A model generated the notes under the pieces. That model saw nothing but the letters and a program-made list of their open reading frames with translations, ran no database searches and was not told the origin of the DNA. A program made the position numbers and the translations under genes. 64,000 nt of DNA from H17-190 sp034435615 (GTDB lineage: Bacteria > Chloroflexota > Dehalococcoidia > SM23-28-2 > HRBIN24). Shown one piece after another: positions 8,796-17,323 of the stretch (the stretch's first letter is position 1; every line of letters starts with the position of its first letter). Location: positions 1 through 64,000 of the forward strand of contig DAOTWZ010000034.1 in assembly GCA_034435615.1 (NCBI GenBank), written 5' to 3'.

Positions 8796-9759
8796 CGCTC
8801 CTCTCCCCCAGGCAGCGGGCCAGCTCCTGGGCGTTGAAGCGCATCATCTCCACATAGGAGGAGATGCGCTCGTCCAGGGCATCGCTATAGAGGGTGCAGA
8901 CCTGTAGGCCCAGGTCCTGGGCCAGGCGGGCCAGGGCGCGGTCGGGCCCCTCCAGCTGGGGCTCGGTGAAGACGGCGGGCACCCCTTCGTCCCGGATGCG
9001 ACGCAGGAGGTCGGCCACGGCGGTGGCGCTGGGCTCGGCGTCGGGGTTGCTGGAGAGGTAGCCTACCTCCTGGAGGCCGTAGCGATGGGCCAGATAGGAG
9101 AAGGCGGCGTGGGTGGCCACCAGCTTGCGTCGCTCGGGCGGGACGGACTCCACCTGCTGGCGGACGTAGGCGTCCAGCTCCTCTAGCTGGGCCCGGTAGC
9201 GCTCCGCCCGGGAGCGGTACTCCTGCTCTCCCGCCGGGTCCAGCTCCGCCAACCTCCGGGCGATGATTTCCACGTAGCGGACGGCGTTGGTGGGGTCCAG
9301 CCAGAGGTGAGGGTCCTGGCCGTGGCCGTGCTCGTGGGCCTCCTCCGGTGCGGGCTCTTCCTCCCCCTCGTGGCCGCCTGCCACCTCCTCCCCCAGCAGG
9401 ACGAGGGGGGTCCCGGGCGCCTTGTTGGCCTCCAGGGCGCGCAGCCCGCCTCCCTCCAGGCCCAGGCCGTTGGCGAAGATGGCCCGCGCCTGGCCGATGC
9501 GTCTCACCTGGGCGGGCGAAGGGTCGAAGGTGTGGGGGTCGGCGGTGGCGGGTATGAGGACGTCCACCTGCCAGCGCTCCCCGGCGACGGCCCGCACCAG
9601 GTCAGCGATGATAGCAGTGCTGGCCATGAGGCGAGGCTGTCCCTCCCCCGTCCCGCCGCCGCAGGCCCCGGCGAGGGCCACCAGGGCCAGGCCCAGGGCG
9701 GCCGGCCGGAGGAGGTTTTTGATACTCCGTATCACTTTCGGGCGGGCGTAGCGATCCAT
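8785..9759 (-). CDS. znuA: Metal-binding lipoprotein of zinc/manganese ABC transporter (ZnuA-like)
   Basis: The 324-aa cluster A-I substrate-binding protein has a signal peptide with lipobox (LALVALAGAC), so it should be membrane-anchored outside the cell. It has the PHTFDPSPAQ segment (first metal His), an acidic/His-rich loop (HEGEEEPAPEEAHEHGHGQ) before DPHLWLDP, and the later THAAFSYLAHRYGL and EPQLEGPDR regions. The His-rich loop is typical of zinc-binding members. The gene follows the Fur-family gene by 26 bases and overlaps the ATPase gene. Confidence 0.9.
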   Translation of the reverse strand: MDRYARPKVIRSIKNLLRPAALGLALVALAGACGGGTGEGQPRLMASTAIIADLVRAVAGERWQVDVLIPATADPHTFDPSPAQVRRIGQARAIFANGLGLEGGGLRALEANKAPGTPLVLLGEEVAGGHEGEEEPAPEEAHEHGHGQDPHLWLDPTNAVRYVEIIARRLAELDPAGEQEYRSRAERYRAQLEELDAYVRQQVESVPPERRKLVATHAAFSYLAHRYGLQEVGYLSSNPDAEPSATAVADLLRRIRDEGVPAVFTEPQLEGPDRALARLAQDLGLQVCTLYSDALDERISSYVEMMRFNAQELARCLGERSDGR

Positions 9760-9785
9760 TCCTCGCTTTCCTCCTTTAGAGCGGT

Positions 9786-10229
9786 CTATTCAGCGGGGGG
9801 CGCTGCCTGGCGGCAGGACTGGCAGAGGCCGTAGAACTCCAGCCAGTGCCCCTGGACGTCGAACCCGGTGCTCTGGGCTATGTCCCGCACCAGATTGCCC
9901 ACCACGCACTCGTCCAGGTCACGGACGCGGCCGCAGGTGACGCAGACCAGGTGGTGATGGTGGTGTCGGGGGCCAGCCAGTCGGTAGTGGAGACGGCCAT
10001 CTTCCAGGAGGACGCGGCAGAGGACGCCCAGCTCGCACAGGAGGCGGATGGTGCGGAAGACGGTGGCCCGGCCGGCCCCCGTAGCCTGGCGCAGGATCTC
10101 CTCCACGGTGAAGTGGTCCGCCTGGCTGAGGACGGCCTCCAGGACGGAGCGCCGCGAGGAGGTGACCCGGTAGCCCCGGGACTCCAGGGCGCTGACGATG
10201 GGCTCCAGCTCGGCCGTCTCTGATACCAT
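9786..10229 (-). CDS. zur: Fur-family transcriptional regulator (Zur-like)
   Basis: The 147-aa protein has an N-terminal winged helix (about 10-85, with YRVTSSRRSVLEAVL and TVFRTIRLLCELGVL) and a C-terminal metal-binding dimerisation domain. The HHHHHLVCVTCGRVRDL segment gives the His cluster and first CxxC; GLCQSCRQ gives the second CxxC, the structural zinc site. As first gene of the zur-znuACB operon it probably represses its own operon when zinc is sufficient. Fur and PerR-like roles are less likely given the neighbours. Confidence 0.88.
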   Translation of the reverse strand: MVSETAELEPIVSALESRGYRVTSSRRSVLEAVLSQADHFTVEEILRQATGAGRATVFRTIRLLCELGVLCRVLLEDGRLHYRLAGPRHHHHHLVCVTCGRVRDLDECVVGNLVRDIAQSTGFDVQGHWLEFYGLCQSCRQAAPPAE

Positions 10230-10254
10230 GTCTCACTCCCTGCCTGAGATTACG

Positions 10255-10283
10255 ATGATAGCGCCTTTCAGGGACCGGGTCAA
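10255..10283 (-). promoter_or_regulatory. Promoter of the zur-znuACB operon
   Basis: Minus-strand TTGACC (10283-10278), a 17-base spacer, TATCAT (10260-10255), predicted start near 10248 and a leader of about 20 bases. The -10 region reads TATCATCGTAATCTCAG; a Zur operator would be expected here, but I see no clean dyad. Confidence 0.65.
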
Positions 10284-10301
10284 TAGGCCGGAGGTGTTTT
10301 T

Positions 10302-10331
10302 CCGGGGGGCGAGGGCCGTCTCGCCCCCCGG
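10302..10331 (-). terminator. Strong hairpin downstream of the sigma/anti-sigma operon
   Basis: Perfect 12-bp stem (10302-10313 with 10320-10331) and 6-base loop, about 70 bases after the anti-sigma stop codon and before the zur promoter. There is no U tract on the minus strand, so intrinsic termination is uncertain. A second small hairpin (GCCCCG/CGGGGC) spans the anti-sigma stop codon. Confidence 0.45.
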
Positions 10332-10400
10332 ATGGGGATGGAGTGGGCCTGGCCGAGGCCAGCAGCCCATCATTAGAACGCCCGGGTAGGCCCCGTTGTT

Positions 10401-11168
10401 TCAGCGGGGCAGGGGGGAGGAGGAGAGGACGGGGGGGGTAGTGGGCTGAGGGCTGCCCCCCTCTGGCTCCAGGGTGACGGTGACCTCCGTGGGCCGCCAG
10501 CCGCTGGGGAGGCGGGAGAGGTCGAAGGCGTGGTAGGCGGTGCCGTTGCGGGGGAGGAATGTATCCCCGCTGTGGGCCTCGCCGTTGCGGAGGTACCAGA
10601 GCTGATAGACGCGGCCTGGCGGCGGGTCTGGCAGGTTAACGGCGGCCACGAACCCCCAGCGTTTGCTCTCGCTCCAGTAGTAGGTGGCCCGGGCGTCGCC
10701 GTACTGTGGGCTGGGGAACATGGGCACCAGCCGCAGGTCGGGCAGGGAGACGAGGGAGACCATCTCCGTGTGCTCCCTGGCCAGCTCGCGGGTGGAGAAG
10801 ATCTCGGCCCGCAGACGTTCCTGCTCCACCCTCATATCCTGCACCTGGGTGTAGAGGAGCAGGGCCAGGGCGGCCAGGGCCACCGAGGCGGCGGCGGAGG
10901 CGGCGGCCAGGCCGGGCCAGAGCCAGCGCAGGCGGGGGAGCGCCGGCCGGCGCGCCTGCGCCAGGACGCGACGGCGCAGGGCCGGCCGCGGCCGGACTAT
11001 GGGGACGGCGAGGCCCAGCAGGGCAGCCACGCGGCGGGCCTCCTCCAGTTCCCCCCGACAGAGCGAACACCCTTCCAGGTGCTCTTCCAGGGCGTGTATC
11101 TCCCGCTCCGCGAGGGCGCCCAGGGCGTAGCTGTCCAGAAGCTCCCTGGCCTCCTGGCAGTCCATCAC
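10401..11168 (-). CDS. Anti-sigma factor, zinc-finger plus RskA-like domain
   Basis: The 255-aa protein has an N-terminal anti-sigma zinc-finger domain (HALEEHLEGCSLCRGEL, HxxxCxxC), one central membrane segment (about 95-115, ASAAASVALAALALLLY) and an extracytoplasmic RskA-type domain (YYWSESKRWGFVAAVNLPDPPPG and VYQLWYLRNGE). It should hold the ECF sigma factor encoded one base upstream inactive at the membrane until a signal is sensed. The two genes form an operon. Start ATG 11168 is conventional. Confidence 0.9.
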   Translation of the reverse strand: MMDCQEARELLDSYALGALAEREIHALEEHLEGCSLCRGELEEARRVAALLGLAVPIVRPRPALRRRVLAQARRPALPRLRWLWPGLAAASAAASVALAALALLLYTQVQDMRVEQERLRAEIFSTRELAREHTEMVSLVSLPDLRLVPMFPSPQYGDARATYYWSESKRWGFVAAVNLPDPPPGRVYQLWYLRNGEAHSGDTFLPRNGTAYHAFDLSRLPSGWRPTEVTVTLEPEGGSPQPTTPPVLSSSPLPR

Positions 11169-11169
11169 C

Positions 11170-11778
11170 TCACTCCTGTTCCTGGGAGAGGAGCAGGGCC
11201 CGTAGCTTGCGCATGCCCAGCCGGATCCTCGTCTTGATTGTACCCAGGGGCAGCCCCGTCAACTGGGCGATCTCCTGCTGGGTGAAGCCGCCAAAGTAGG
11301 CCAGCTCGATGGCCTGCCGCTGCTCCGGCGGCAGGGCCGCCAGGGCCGCCTTCACCCGCTCCCGCTCTTGGGCCCAGTGGGCCTCCTGGAGTAGGTCGTC
11401 GCCGCCGCCGACGTTGGCCTCGCCCGTGGGGGCCTGGCGCTTGAGACGGCGCATCTGGGAGCGGAGCTCATCGGTGGCCCGGTTGCGGGTCACGGTGAGG
11501 AGCCACCCCAGAAAGGGCCCCTTGCGGGGGAGATACATCTCTGCCCGGTGCCAGAGCCGCAGGAAGACGTCCTGCGTCACATCTTCGGCCTGGTGGCTGT
11601 CTCCCAGCACCTTCCGGGCCAGGGAGTAGACGAGGCTGCTGTAGCGGTCGTACAAGGTCTCGAAGGCACGTATGTCCCCCCGCATGAGCCTGGCCACCAG
11701 CTCCTCGTCCGGCAACGAGCTATAGCTCTGTCCCCCCTCTTGCGGGTGCTGGCCTCGAGCGCCGGACTGCTCCTCCAT
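11170..11778 (-). CDS. ECF-type RNA polymerase sigma factor
   Basis: The 202-aa sigma-70 family protein (ECF/SigK group) has region 2 at about 25-95 (DIRAFETLYDRYSSLVYSLARKVL, DVTQDVFLRLWHRAEMY) and region 4 at about 135-190 (ALPPEQRQAIELAYFGGFTQQEIAQLTGLPLGTIKTR), the latter a clear helix-turn-helix. It is paired with the zinc-finger/RskA anti-sigma downstream. The start is uncertain: ATG 11778 has no visible ribosome site and lies only 4 bases from a TATTAG box. It may be leaderless or begin later. Confidence 0.9.
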   Translation of the reverse strand: MEEQSGARGQHPQEGGQSYSSLPDEELVARLMRGDIRAFETLYDRYSSLVYSLARKVLGDSHQAEDVTQDVFLRLWHRAEMYLPRKGPFLGWLLTVTRNRATDELRSQMRRLKRQAPTGEANVGGGDDLLQEAHWAQERERVKAALAALPPEQRQAIELAYFGGFTQQEIAQLTGLPLGTIKTRIRLGMRKLRALLLSQEQE

Positions 11779-11851
11779 AACCTAATACGGACGCCCACCG
11801 TCGCCAGATCCCTTGTCGGCAGCGAGGGCCCAGCCCTGGCCAGTCGTGGCC

Positions 11852-12613
<762 letters not shown>

Positions 12614-12684
12614 CGCCGGGGCATCCCTGCGCTACGGGGCTTGCCTCTATCATACTGGCGACGAGGGAGGCCGTCGAGGCGGCG

Positions 12685-12713
12685 TTGTGGGGCAGCGTGG
12701 CTAGTGCTATCCT
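12685..12713 (+). promoter_or_regulatory. Promoter for the nitroreductase gene
   Basis: TTGTGG at 12685-12690, a 17-base spacer, and TATCCT at 12708-12713 preceded by TGC (extended -10). The predicted start is near 12720, so the leader is about 8 bases and holds only the AGGAGG site. Confidence 0.5.
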
Positions 12714-12727
12714 CCCCAGGAGGAGAG

Positions 12728-13435
12728 ATGAGGGAAGGTCAGATAGGCCTCTTCCAGGCCCTCTACACGACGCGGGCGCTACGTCGGCTCCGCCCAGACC
12801 CCGTCCCGGAGGAGGTTATCTTCCAGCTCCTGGACGCCGCCATCCGTGCCCCCACTGGCCGGAATGCCCAGGACTGGCGCTTCGTCATCGTCACGGAGCG
12901 GGCGGCCAAGGAGCGGCTCCAGGAGTGGGCGGCGGAGGCGTGGGCCCGCTACCAGCCCCGCTACGCCGCCGATCCTTCCCTCATGGAGCGCCTTCCCCGT
13001 AGCCAGCGGCTGGCCCTCAAGTCCGTCCATCACCTGGTCCGCCACCTGGCCGAGGCGCCGCTGGTGATCGTGGCCTGCGGAGAGAAGGGGCGGCACTCCA
13101 CGCCCGGCGGCAGTATCTTTCCGGCGGTGCAGAACCTGCTGCTGGCCGCCCGTGGCCTGGGGCTGGGCGGCACTATCTTCAACCTGCCCCTCCTGCGGGC
13201 GGAGGAGCTGGGCCGCATGCTGGGGATACCGGAGAGCTATCAGATCTACTGTCTGCTGGTGCTGGGGTACCCGCTGGACAGGCACGGGCCGGTGCGCCGG
13301 CGGCCGGTGAGGGAGGTGACCTTCTGGGGGCGCTGGGGAGAGCCGTGGCCCTTCGCCCAGAAGCAGCCGGATGAGGGCTGGCAGGCCCGGTGGCTGGCGG
13401 AGGAGCGCCCCGGAGGGCCGGCGGGGGAATCTTAG
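12728..13435 (+). CDS. Nitroreductase-family flavoprotein
   Basis: The 235-aa FMN-dependent oxidoreductase has the N-terminal TTRALRRLRPDPVPEE, the FMN-binding RAPTGRNAQDWRFVIV and the GLGLGGTIFNLP segment of the nitroreductase fold. Such enzymes reduce nitro compounds, quinones or flavin substrates using NAD(P)H. ATG 12728 is preceded by AGGAGG. The open frame continues upstream without being coding, so a longer call would be wrong. It is followed after 7 bases by a YprB-like gene. Confidence 0.85.
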   Translation: MREGQIGLFQALYTTRALRRLRPDPVPEEVIFQLLDAAIRAPTGRNAQDWRFVIVTERAAKERLQEWAAEAWARYQPRYAADPSLMERLPRSQRLALKSVHHLVRHLAEAPLVIVACGEKGRHSTPGGSIFPAVQNLLLAARGLGLGGTIFNLPLLRAEELGRMLGIPESYQIYCLLVLGYPLDRHGPVRRRPVREVTFWGRWGEPWPFAQKQPDEGWQARWLAEERPGGPAGES

Positions 13436-13442
13436 GATAGAG

Positions 13443-14282
13443 ATGCTCAGGAACACCTTTCTCCACCTGCCAGGCGTGGGGCCGGGGACGGAACGGCGGC
13501 TCTGGCTGGAGGGCGTCCTCACCTGGGAGGACGCCCTGGTCCATCCCTTGCCCTGGCTGGGCGAGTGGCAGCGCCGCTGGCTCTGCGCTGGCCTGGTCGA
13601 ATCGCTGGAGAAGCTGCGGGTGGAGGACGCCGCCTACTTCCACCGGCGCCTCCCCGCCGGGGAGCGCTGGCGAGCCCTGGCCGAGTTCGCCCACCGGGCC
13701 GTCTGCCTGGATATCGAGACCACGGGCCTCGCCTTCGGGCCCGGCCACATCACCGTCATCGGCCTCTACGACGGCCGGGAGTACATGGCCTTCGTGCGGG
13801 GCTACAACCTGCACCGCTTCCCGGAGGTGGTCCAGCGCTACCGCCTGCTCATCACCTACAACGGTCTCCGCTTCGATGTCCCCTTCATCGAGGCGGAGAT
13901 GGGGCCGGTGCTGGAGGGGCTGGCCCATCTGGACATAATGTATCCGCTGCGGCGCCTGGGCTACCGTGGTGGTCTCAAGGGGGTGGAGGTGCTGACGGGG
14001 CTGGCGCGCCCTTCCGCTCTGCAGGGGCTCGGCGGTTACGATGCCGTCCGCCTCTGGCGCCTGCACCAGAGAGGGCACCGGGGCGCCCTGCCCACCCTGG
14101 TCCGCTACAATGCCGAGGACGTGGTCTCCCTGCTGCCCCTGGCCGTCCTGGTCTACAACGAGATGGTCTGCCAGTTACCGCTACCAGTGTGTCCGCTGGA
14201 GCCTCCGCCCCGTCCCTTCCTCGACCTCCCCTACGACGCCGAGCTGGTGGATTGGCTCAGGGAGACCAGCCCGGCCCAGTAG
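13443..14282 (+). CDS. YprB-like RNase H-fold 3'-5' exonuclease domain protein
   Basis: The 279-aa protein has an N-terminal helix-hairpin-helix-like segment (HLPGVGPGTERRLW, residues 7-20) and a DnaQ/RNase H-fold nuclease domain of the YprB type: VCLDIETTGLAF (motif I DxE), TYNGLRFDVPFIEAEM (motif II) and RYNAEDVVSLLPL (motif III Asp). Acidic residues needed for two-metal catalysis are therefore present. The role is probably nucleic acid processing or repair. I start at ATG 13443; the longer frame from 13371 overlaps the nitroreductase and adds a non-conserved basic stretch. Confidence 0.8.
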   Translation: MLRNTFLHLPGVGPGTERRLWLEGVLTWEDALVHPLPWLGEWQRRWLCAGLVESLEKLRVEDAAYFHRRLPAGERWRALAEFAHRAVCLDIETTGLAFGPGHITVIGLYDGREYMAFVRGYNLHRFPEVVQRYRLLITYNGLRFDVPFIEAEMGPVLEGLAHLDIMYPLRRLGYRGGLKGVEVLTGLARPSALQGLGGYDAVRLWRLHQRGHRGALPTLVRYNAEDVVSLLPLAVLVYNEMVCQLPLPVCPLEPPPRPFLDLPYDAELVDWLRETSPAQ

Positions 14283-14343
14283 GCCGGCCATGATTAAGGC
14301 TCCTTAATGCGCCCCCGCTCGCCACGCCTTATGATGGGTGTGT

Positions 14344-15447
14344 ATGGGACGTGCCTTCGGGCTGGTCTGGCCAGCGGTGGCGGCGCTGCTGCTCCTGGCA
14401 GCCTGTGGGGGCGGCGGCGCGCCTTCCACTCCCCCGGCAGGGGCGCCCGCGCAGTCGGGCGGCGCTGCGCCGGCCCCCGCCCAGCAGGGGGCGCTCTCCA
14501 CGCCCGATCTGGTGGACAGGCTGCGTCCCAGCGTGGTCCATATCCTCACGGAGTCTGCCAGTATAGACGTCTTCGGCCAGGTGGTGCCCAGCCAGGGGGT
14601 GGGCACCGGCGTCATCATCGACGAAGAGGGTCATATCGTCACCAACAACCATGTGGTAGTCCGCCCCAATACCTGCGATGAGCCCGCCCAGCGTATCACC
14701 GTCACCCTGAGCGACGGCCGCCGCTTCACTGCCCGCATAGTGGGGCGTGACGTCCCCACCGACCTGGCGGTGCTGAAGATAGACGCCTCCGACCTGCATC
14801 CCGCCTCCTGGGGGGACTCCGCCACTCTCCAGGTGGGCGAGGAGGTGGTGGCCATGGGCAATGCCCTCAACCTGCCGGGCGGCCCCACCGTGACCAAAGG
14901 CGTGGTGAGCGCCAAGGAGCGGCTCATTCAGGAGACGGAGTGCGGCGTCAGCATCCCCGGTGCCGTCCAGACGGATGCCGCCATCAATCCGGGGAACTCG
15001 GGGGGGCCGCTGGTGAACATGCGGGGCGAGGTCATCGGCATCACCACCGCCGTCATCCGCGGCGTGGCCGAGGGGGTGGGGTTCGCCATCTCCTCTGAGA
15101 CGGCCCGCCCCATCGTCCAGGAGCTCATCGAGCGGGGGCGAGTGGAGCGGGGCTTTCTGGGCATCGTCATCGCCGCCGAGGTGACGCCCAGCCTGGCGGC
15201 CGAGTTCGGCCTCCCCGTGGACTACGGGGTGGCCATAGACCAGGTGATGCCGGGCTCGCCGGCGGCCCGGGCCGGCCTCCAGCCCAACGATATCATCGTC
15301 CGCGTGGGGGAGGTGGAGGTGCGCAACAGCGGCCATCTCTTCCAGGCCCTGGCCCGCTACCGGGCAGGGGACCGGGTGACGGTGGAGTTCTACCGTGGGG
15401 AGCGGCGCCTCCAGGCCACGGTGCAACTAGGAGAACGGCCCCAGTAG
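14344..15447 (+). CDS. HtrA/DegP-like trypsin-type serine protease with PDZ domain, lipoprotein
   Basis: The 367-aa S1C protease is an extracytoplasmic quality-control enzyme. It has a signal peptide with lipobox (AALLLLAAC) and a low-complexity Pro/Ala linker. The protease domain has the triad His in VTNNHVVV, Asp in PTDLAVLKID and Ser in NPGNSGGPLV. One C-terminal PDZ domain follows (about 270-365, GFLGIVIAAEV and GSPAARAGLQPNDIIVRVG). ATG 14344 gives a clean signal sequence; GTG 14338 is also in frame. Anchoring as a lipoprotein rather than by a transmembrane helix is the notable point. Confidence 0.9.
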   Translation: MGRAFGLVWPAVAALLLLAACGGGGAPSTPPAGAPAQSGGAAPAPAQQGALSTPDLVDRLRPSVVHILTESASIDVFGQVVPSQGVGTGVIIDEEGHIVTNNHVVVRPNTCDEPAQRITVTLSDGRRFTARIVGRDVPTDLAVLKIDASDLHPASWGDSATLQVGEEVVAMGNALNLPGGPTVTKGVVSAKERLIQETECGVSIPGAVQTDAAINPGNSGGPLVNMRGEVIGITTAVIRGVAEGVGFAISSETARPIVQELIERGRVERGFLGIVIAAEVTPSLAAEFGLPVDYGVAIDQVMPGSPAARAGLQPNDIIVRVGEVEVRNSGHLFQALARYRAGDRVTVEFYRGERRLQATVQLGERPQ

Positions 15448-15488
15448 CCCTGCCAGCGGTCTATACTGGTAACGATAGGGGAGCGTCC

Positions 15489-16295
15489 ATGCGAAGGCAG
15501 GATGCCCTCGGCCGCAGCATAGAGGTGGAAGCGCCGCCGGCGCGCATCGTCTCTCTGGTGCCCAGCCTGACGGAGGCCCTCTTCGCCTTCGGCGTCGGCG
15601 AGCGGGTGGTGGGCGTCACCTACTTCTGTGTGGAGCCCCGCGAGGAGGTGCGCCACAAGGCCAGGGTGGGGGGCACCAAGACGCTGGACGTCCCGCGCGT
15701 CCTGGCCCTGCGCCCGGACCTGGTCATCGCCAGCGCCGAGGAGAACCGCCGGGAGGACGTGGAGGCGTTGCTGGCCGCCGGCCTGCGGGTCTTCGTCACC
15801 CTGCCCACCACGGTGAGGGAGGCGGTGGAGATGCTGCGGGACGTGGCGGCGTTGGTGGGGGCGGAGCGGGAGGCGGAGCCCATCATCGCACGGGCGGAGG
15901 AGGCGCTGGCGGAGACCGTCGACATCGTCTCCCGGCGAGGGAGGGTGCGGGTCTTCTGCCCCATCTGGCGGGGGCCGTGGATGAGCGTCGGCCCCGGCAC
16001 CTACATGAATGACCTCCTCAGCGTGTGCGGGGGCGACAACATCTTCGCCGACAGCGCCGCCCGCTACCCCGAGGTGACCCTGGAGGAGGTGGTGGAGCGA
16101 GACCCCCAGGTGGTCCTCCTCCCCAGCGAGCCCTACCGCTTCCGCCACCGCCACCTGCCGGAGATAGAGGCCCTGCCCGTGAGCGCCGTGCGGGACGGGC
16201 GGGTGCACCTGGTGGACGGGCGGCTCCTCTGCTGGTATGGCCCCCGCATCCCCGAGGGCCTGACTCAGGTGAGGCGGCTGCTGGTGGGAGAATGA
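15489..16295 (+). CDS. BtuF-like helical-backbone metal/cobalamin-binding protein without signal peptide
   Basis: The 268-aa protein of the periplasmic-binding-protein class III (BtuF/FepB) fold has RIVSLVPSLTEALFAFGVGERVVGVT near the start and DLVIASAEENRREDVEALLAAGLRVF, both typical of cobalamin or iron-chelate binding proteins. It begins straight at the mature-like sequence (MRRQDALGRSIEVEAPP), so no export signal is visible. No permease or ATPase of this transporter type is adjacent. A TATACT box lies at 15462-15467. It could be an orphan cytoplasmic binding protein, or export may depend on an unseen start. Confidence 0.75.
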   Translation: MRRQDALGRSIEVEAPPARIVSLVPSLTEALFAFGVGERVVGVTYFCVEPREEVRHKARVGGTKTLDVPRVLALRPDLVIASAEENRREDVEALLAAGLRVFVTLPTTVREAVEMLRDVAALVGAEREAEPIIARAEEALAETVDIVSRRGRVRVFCPIWRGPWMSVGPGTYMNDLLSVCGGDNIFADSAARYPEVTLEEVVERDPQVVLLPSEPYRFRHRHLPEIEALPVSAVRDGRVHLVDGRLLCWYGPRIPEGLTQVRRLLVGE

Positions 16296-16307
16296 GGGGG
16301 GAGAGGC

Positions 16308-17249
16308 ATGAAGGGGACGCGGCTGGCCGGGCTGGTGCCGTTGGCCCTGGCGCCGGGTGCCCTGTGGGCCTACGCCAAGTGGCTGCAGCACCGCTACGAG
16401 CGACAGGAGCTCGAGTCGCTCCGTGACCCGCAACATGTGGCCCGGGTGGACGGCGTCGGCCTCTACCACGTGACGGCGGGGGAGGGCCCGGCCATCGTCC
16501 TCATCCACGGCATGGGCAGCTCCCTGCAGACCTTCCGCCGCACCATCTCCCTGCTGGCCAGGGACTACCGCGTGGTGGCCTTCGACCTGGCGGGTTTCGG
16601 CCTCTCCGACCGCGCTCTGGAGGCCGACCTCTCACCCCAGGGGCAGGCCCGCCTCACCTGGGAGCTGATGCGGCACCTGGGCATCGAGAGGGCGTCCGTC
16701 ATCGGCCACTCCCTGGGAGGGGCGATAGCCCTCCACCTGGCAGCCCGACACCCGGAGGCGGTGGAGCGGCTGGTGCTGGTCTCCAGCGCCGTCCCCGGCC
16801 ACGTCCTGCCCTCCTGGGTGCGCCCCTTCTGGCGTCCCCCCGTGCTGGAGGTGATAGTAGCCCTGGCCCTGCACGATCCCCTCTTCCGGGAATGGCTCTG
16901 GCGGGGGGGCGTCTGGGACTCCAGCATCCTGACGCCGGAGCTGCGGGCCATCATGCGGCAGCCCGCCCTGGTCAGGGGGACGACCAGGGCCATCGTCCGG
17001 GCGGGGCTGGCCCTCCTGGAGGAGGAGCCCTTGGACCTCTCGCGCATCGCTCAGCCGGTGCTCCTCCTGTGGGGCGAGGACGACCGCTGGCTGGACCTGC
17101 GCAGCGCCCGCCGTCTGCTGCAGGCGCTGCCAGACGCCCGTCTCCGGCTGGTGCCGCGGGCGCGCCACATGGTGCTGGAGGAGAGGCCGGAGGAGGCCCA
17201 CACCATCATCCTGGCCTTCCTGAGGGGAGAGGAGGAGGGCAGTTGGTAG
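16308..17249 (+). CDS. Alpha/beta hydrolase, probably membrane-associated
   Basis: The 313-aa alpha/beta hydrolase has an N-terminal hydrophobic stretch (about 5-25, LVPLALAPGALWAYAKWL) that may be an anchor, an oxyanion region IVLIHGMGSSLQTF, the nucleophile elbow GHSLGGAIA, a catalytic Asp in LWGEDDRWLD and a catalytic His in RARHMVLEE. It follows the BtuF-like gene by 12 bases, so they may be cotranscribed. The substrate is not predictable. Confidence 0.85.
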   Translation: MKGTRLAGLVPLALAPGALWAYAKWLQHRYERQELESLRDPQHVARVDGVGLYHVTAGEGPAIVLIHGMGSSLQTFRRTISLLARDYRVVAFDLAGFGLSDRALEADLSPQGQARLTWELMRHLGIERASVIGHSLGGAIALHLAARHPEAVERLVLVSSAVPGHVLPSWVRPFWRPPVLEVIVALALHDPLFREWLWRGGVWDSSILTPELRAIMRQPALVRGTTRAIVRAGLALLEEEPLDLSRIAQPVLLLWGEDDRWLDLRSARRLLQALPDARLRLVPRARHMVLEERPEEAHTIILAFLRGEEEGSW

Positions 17250-17272
17250 GAGCGCTGTAGCTGGAGTATGCT
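17243..17272 (+). promoter_or_regulatory. Putative promoter for htpX
   Basis: TTGGTA at 17243-17248, an 18-base spacer, and TATGCT at 17267-17272. The predicted start is near 17279, about 5 bases before a perfect dyad (17284-17301). Confidence 0.4.
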
Positions 17273-17283
17273 AGAGATGGACG

Positions 17284-17301
17284 CTGGTCTGGACAGACCA
17301 G
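17284..17301. promoter_or_regulatory. Perfect 8+8 dyad between promoter and htpX
   Basis: CTGGTCTG at 17284-17291, two central bases GA, and CAGACCAG at 17294-17301. The position just after the predicted start suits a repressor operator; the TGGTC/GACCA half-sites resemble those of GntR-type regulators. It is not a CIRCE element. It could also act as a 5' mRNA hairpin, although a two-base loop would force opening of the inner pairs. Confidence 0.5.
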
Positions 17302-17323
17302 GTTCGGGGGTGAAGAAGGAGCC

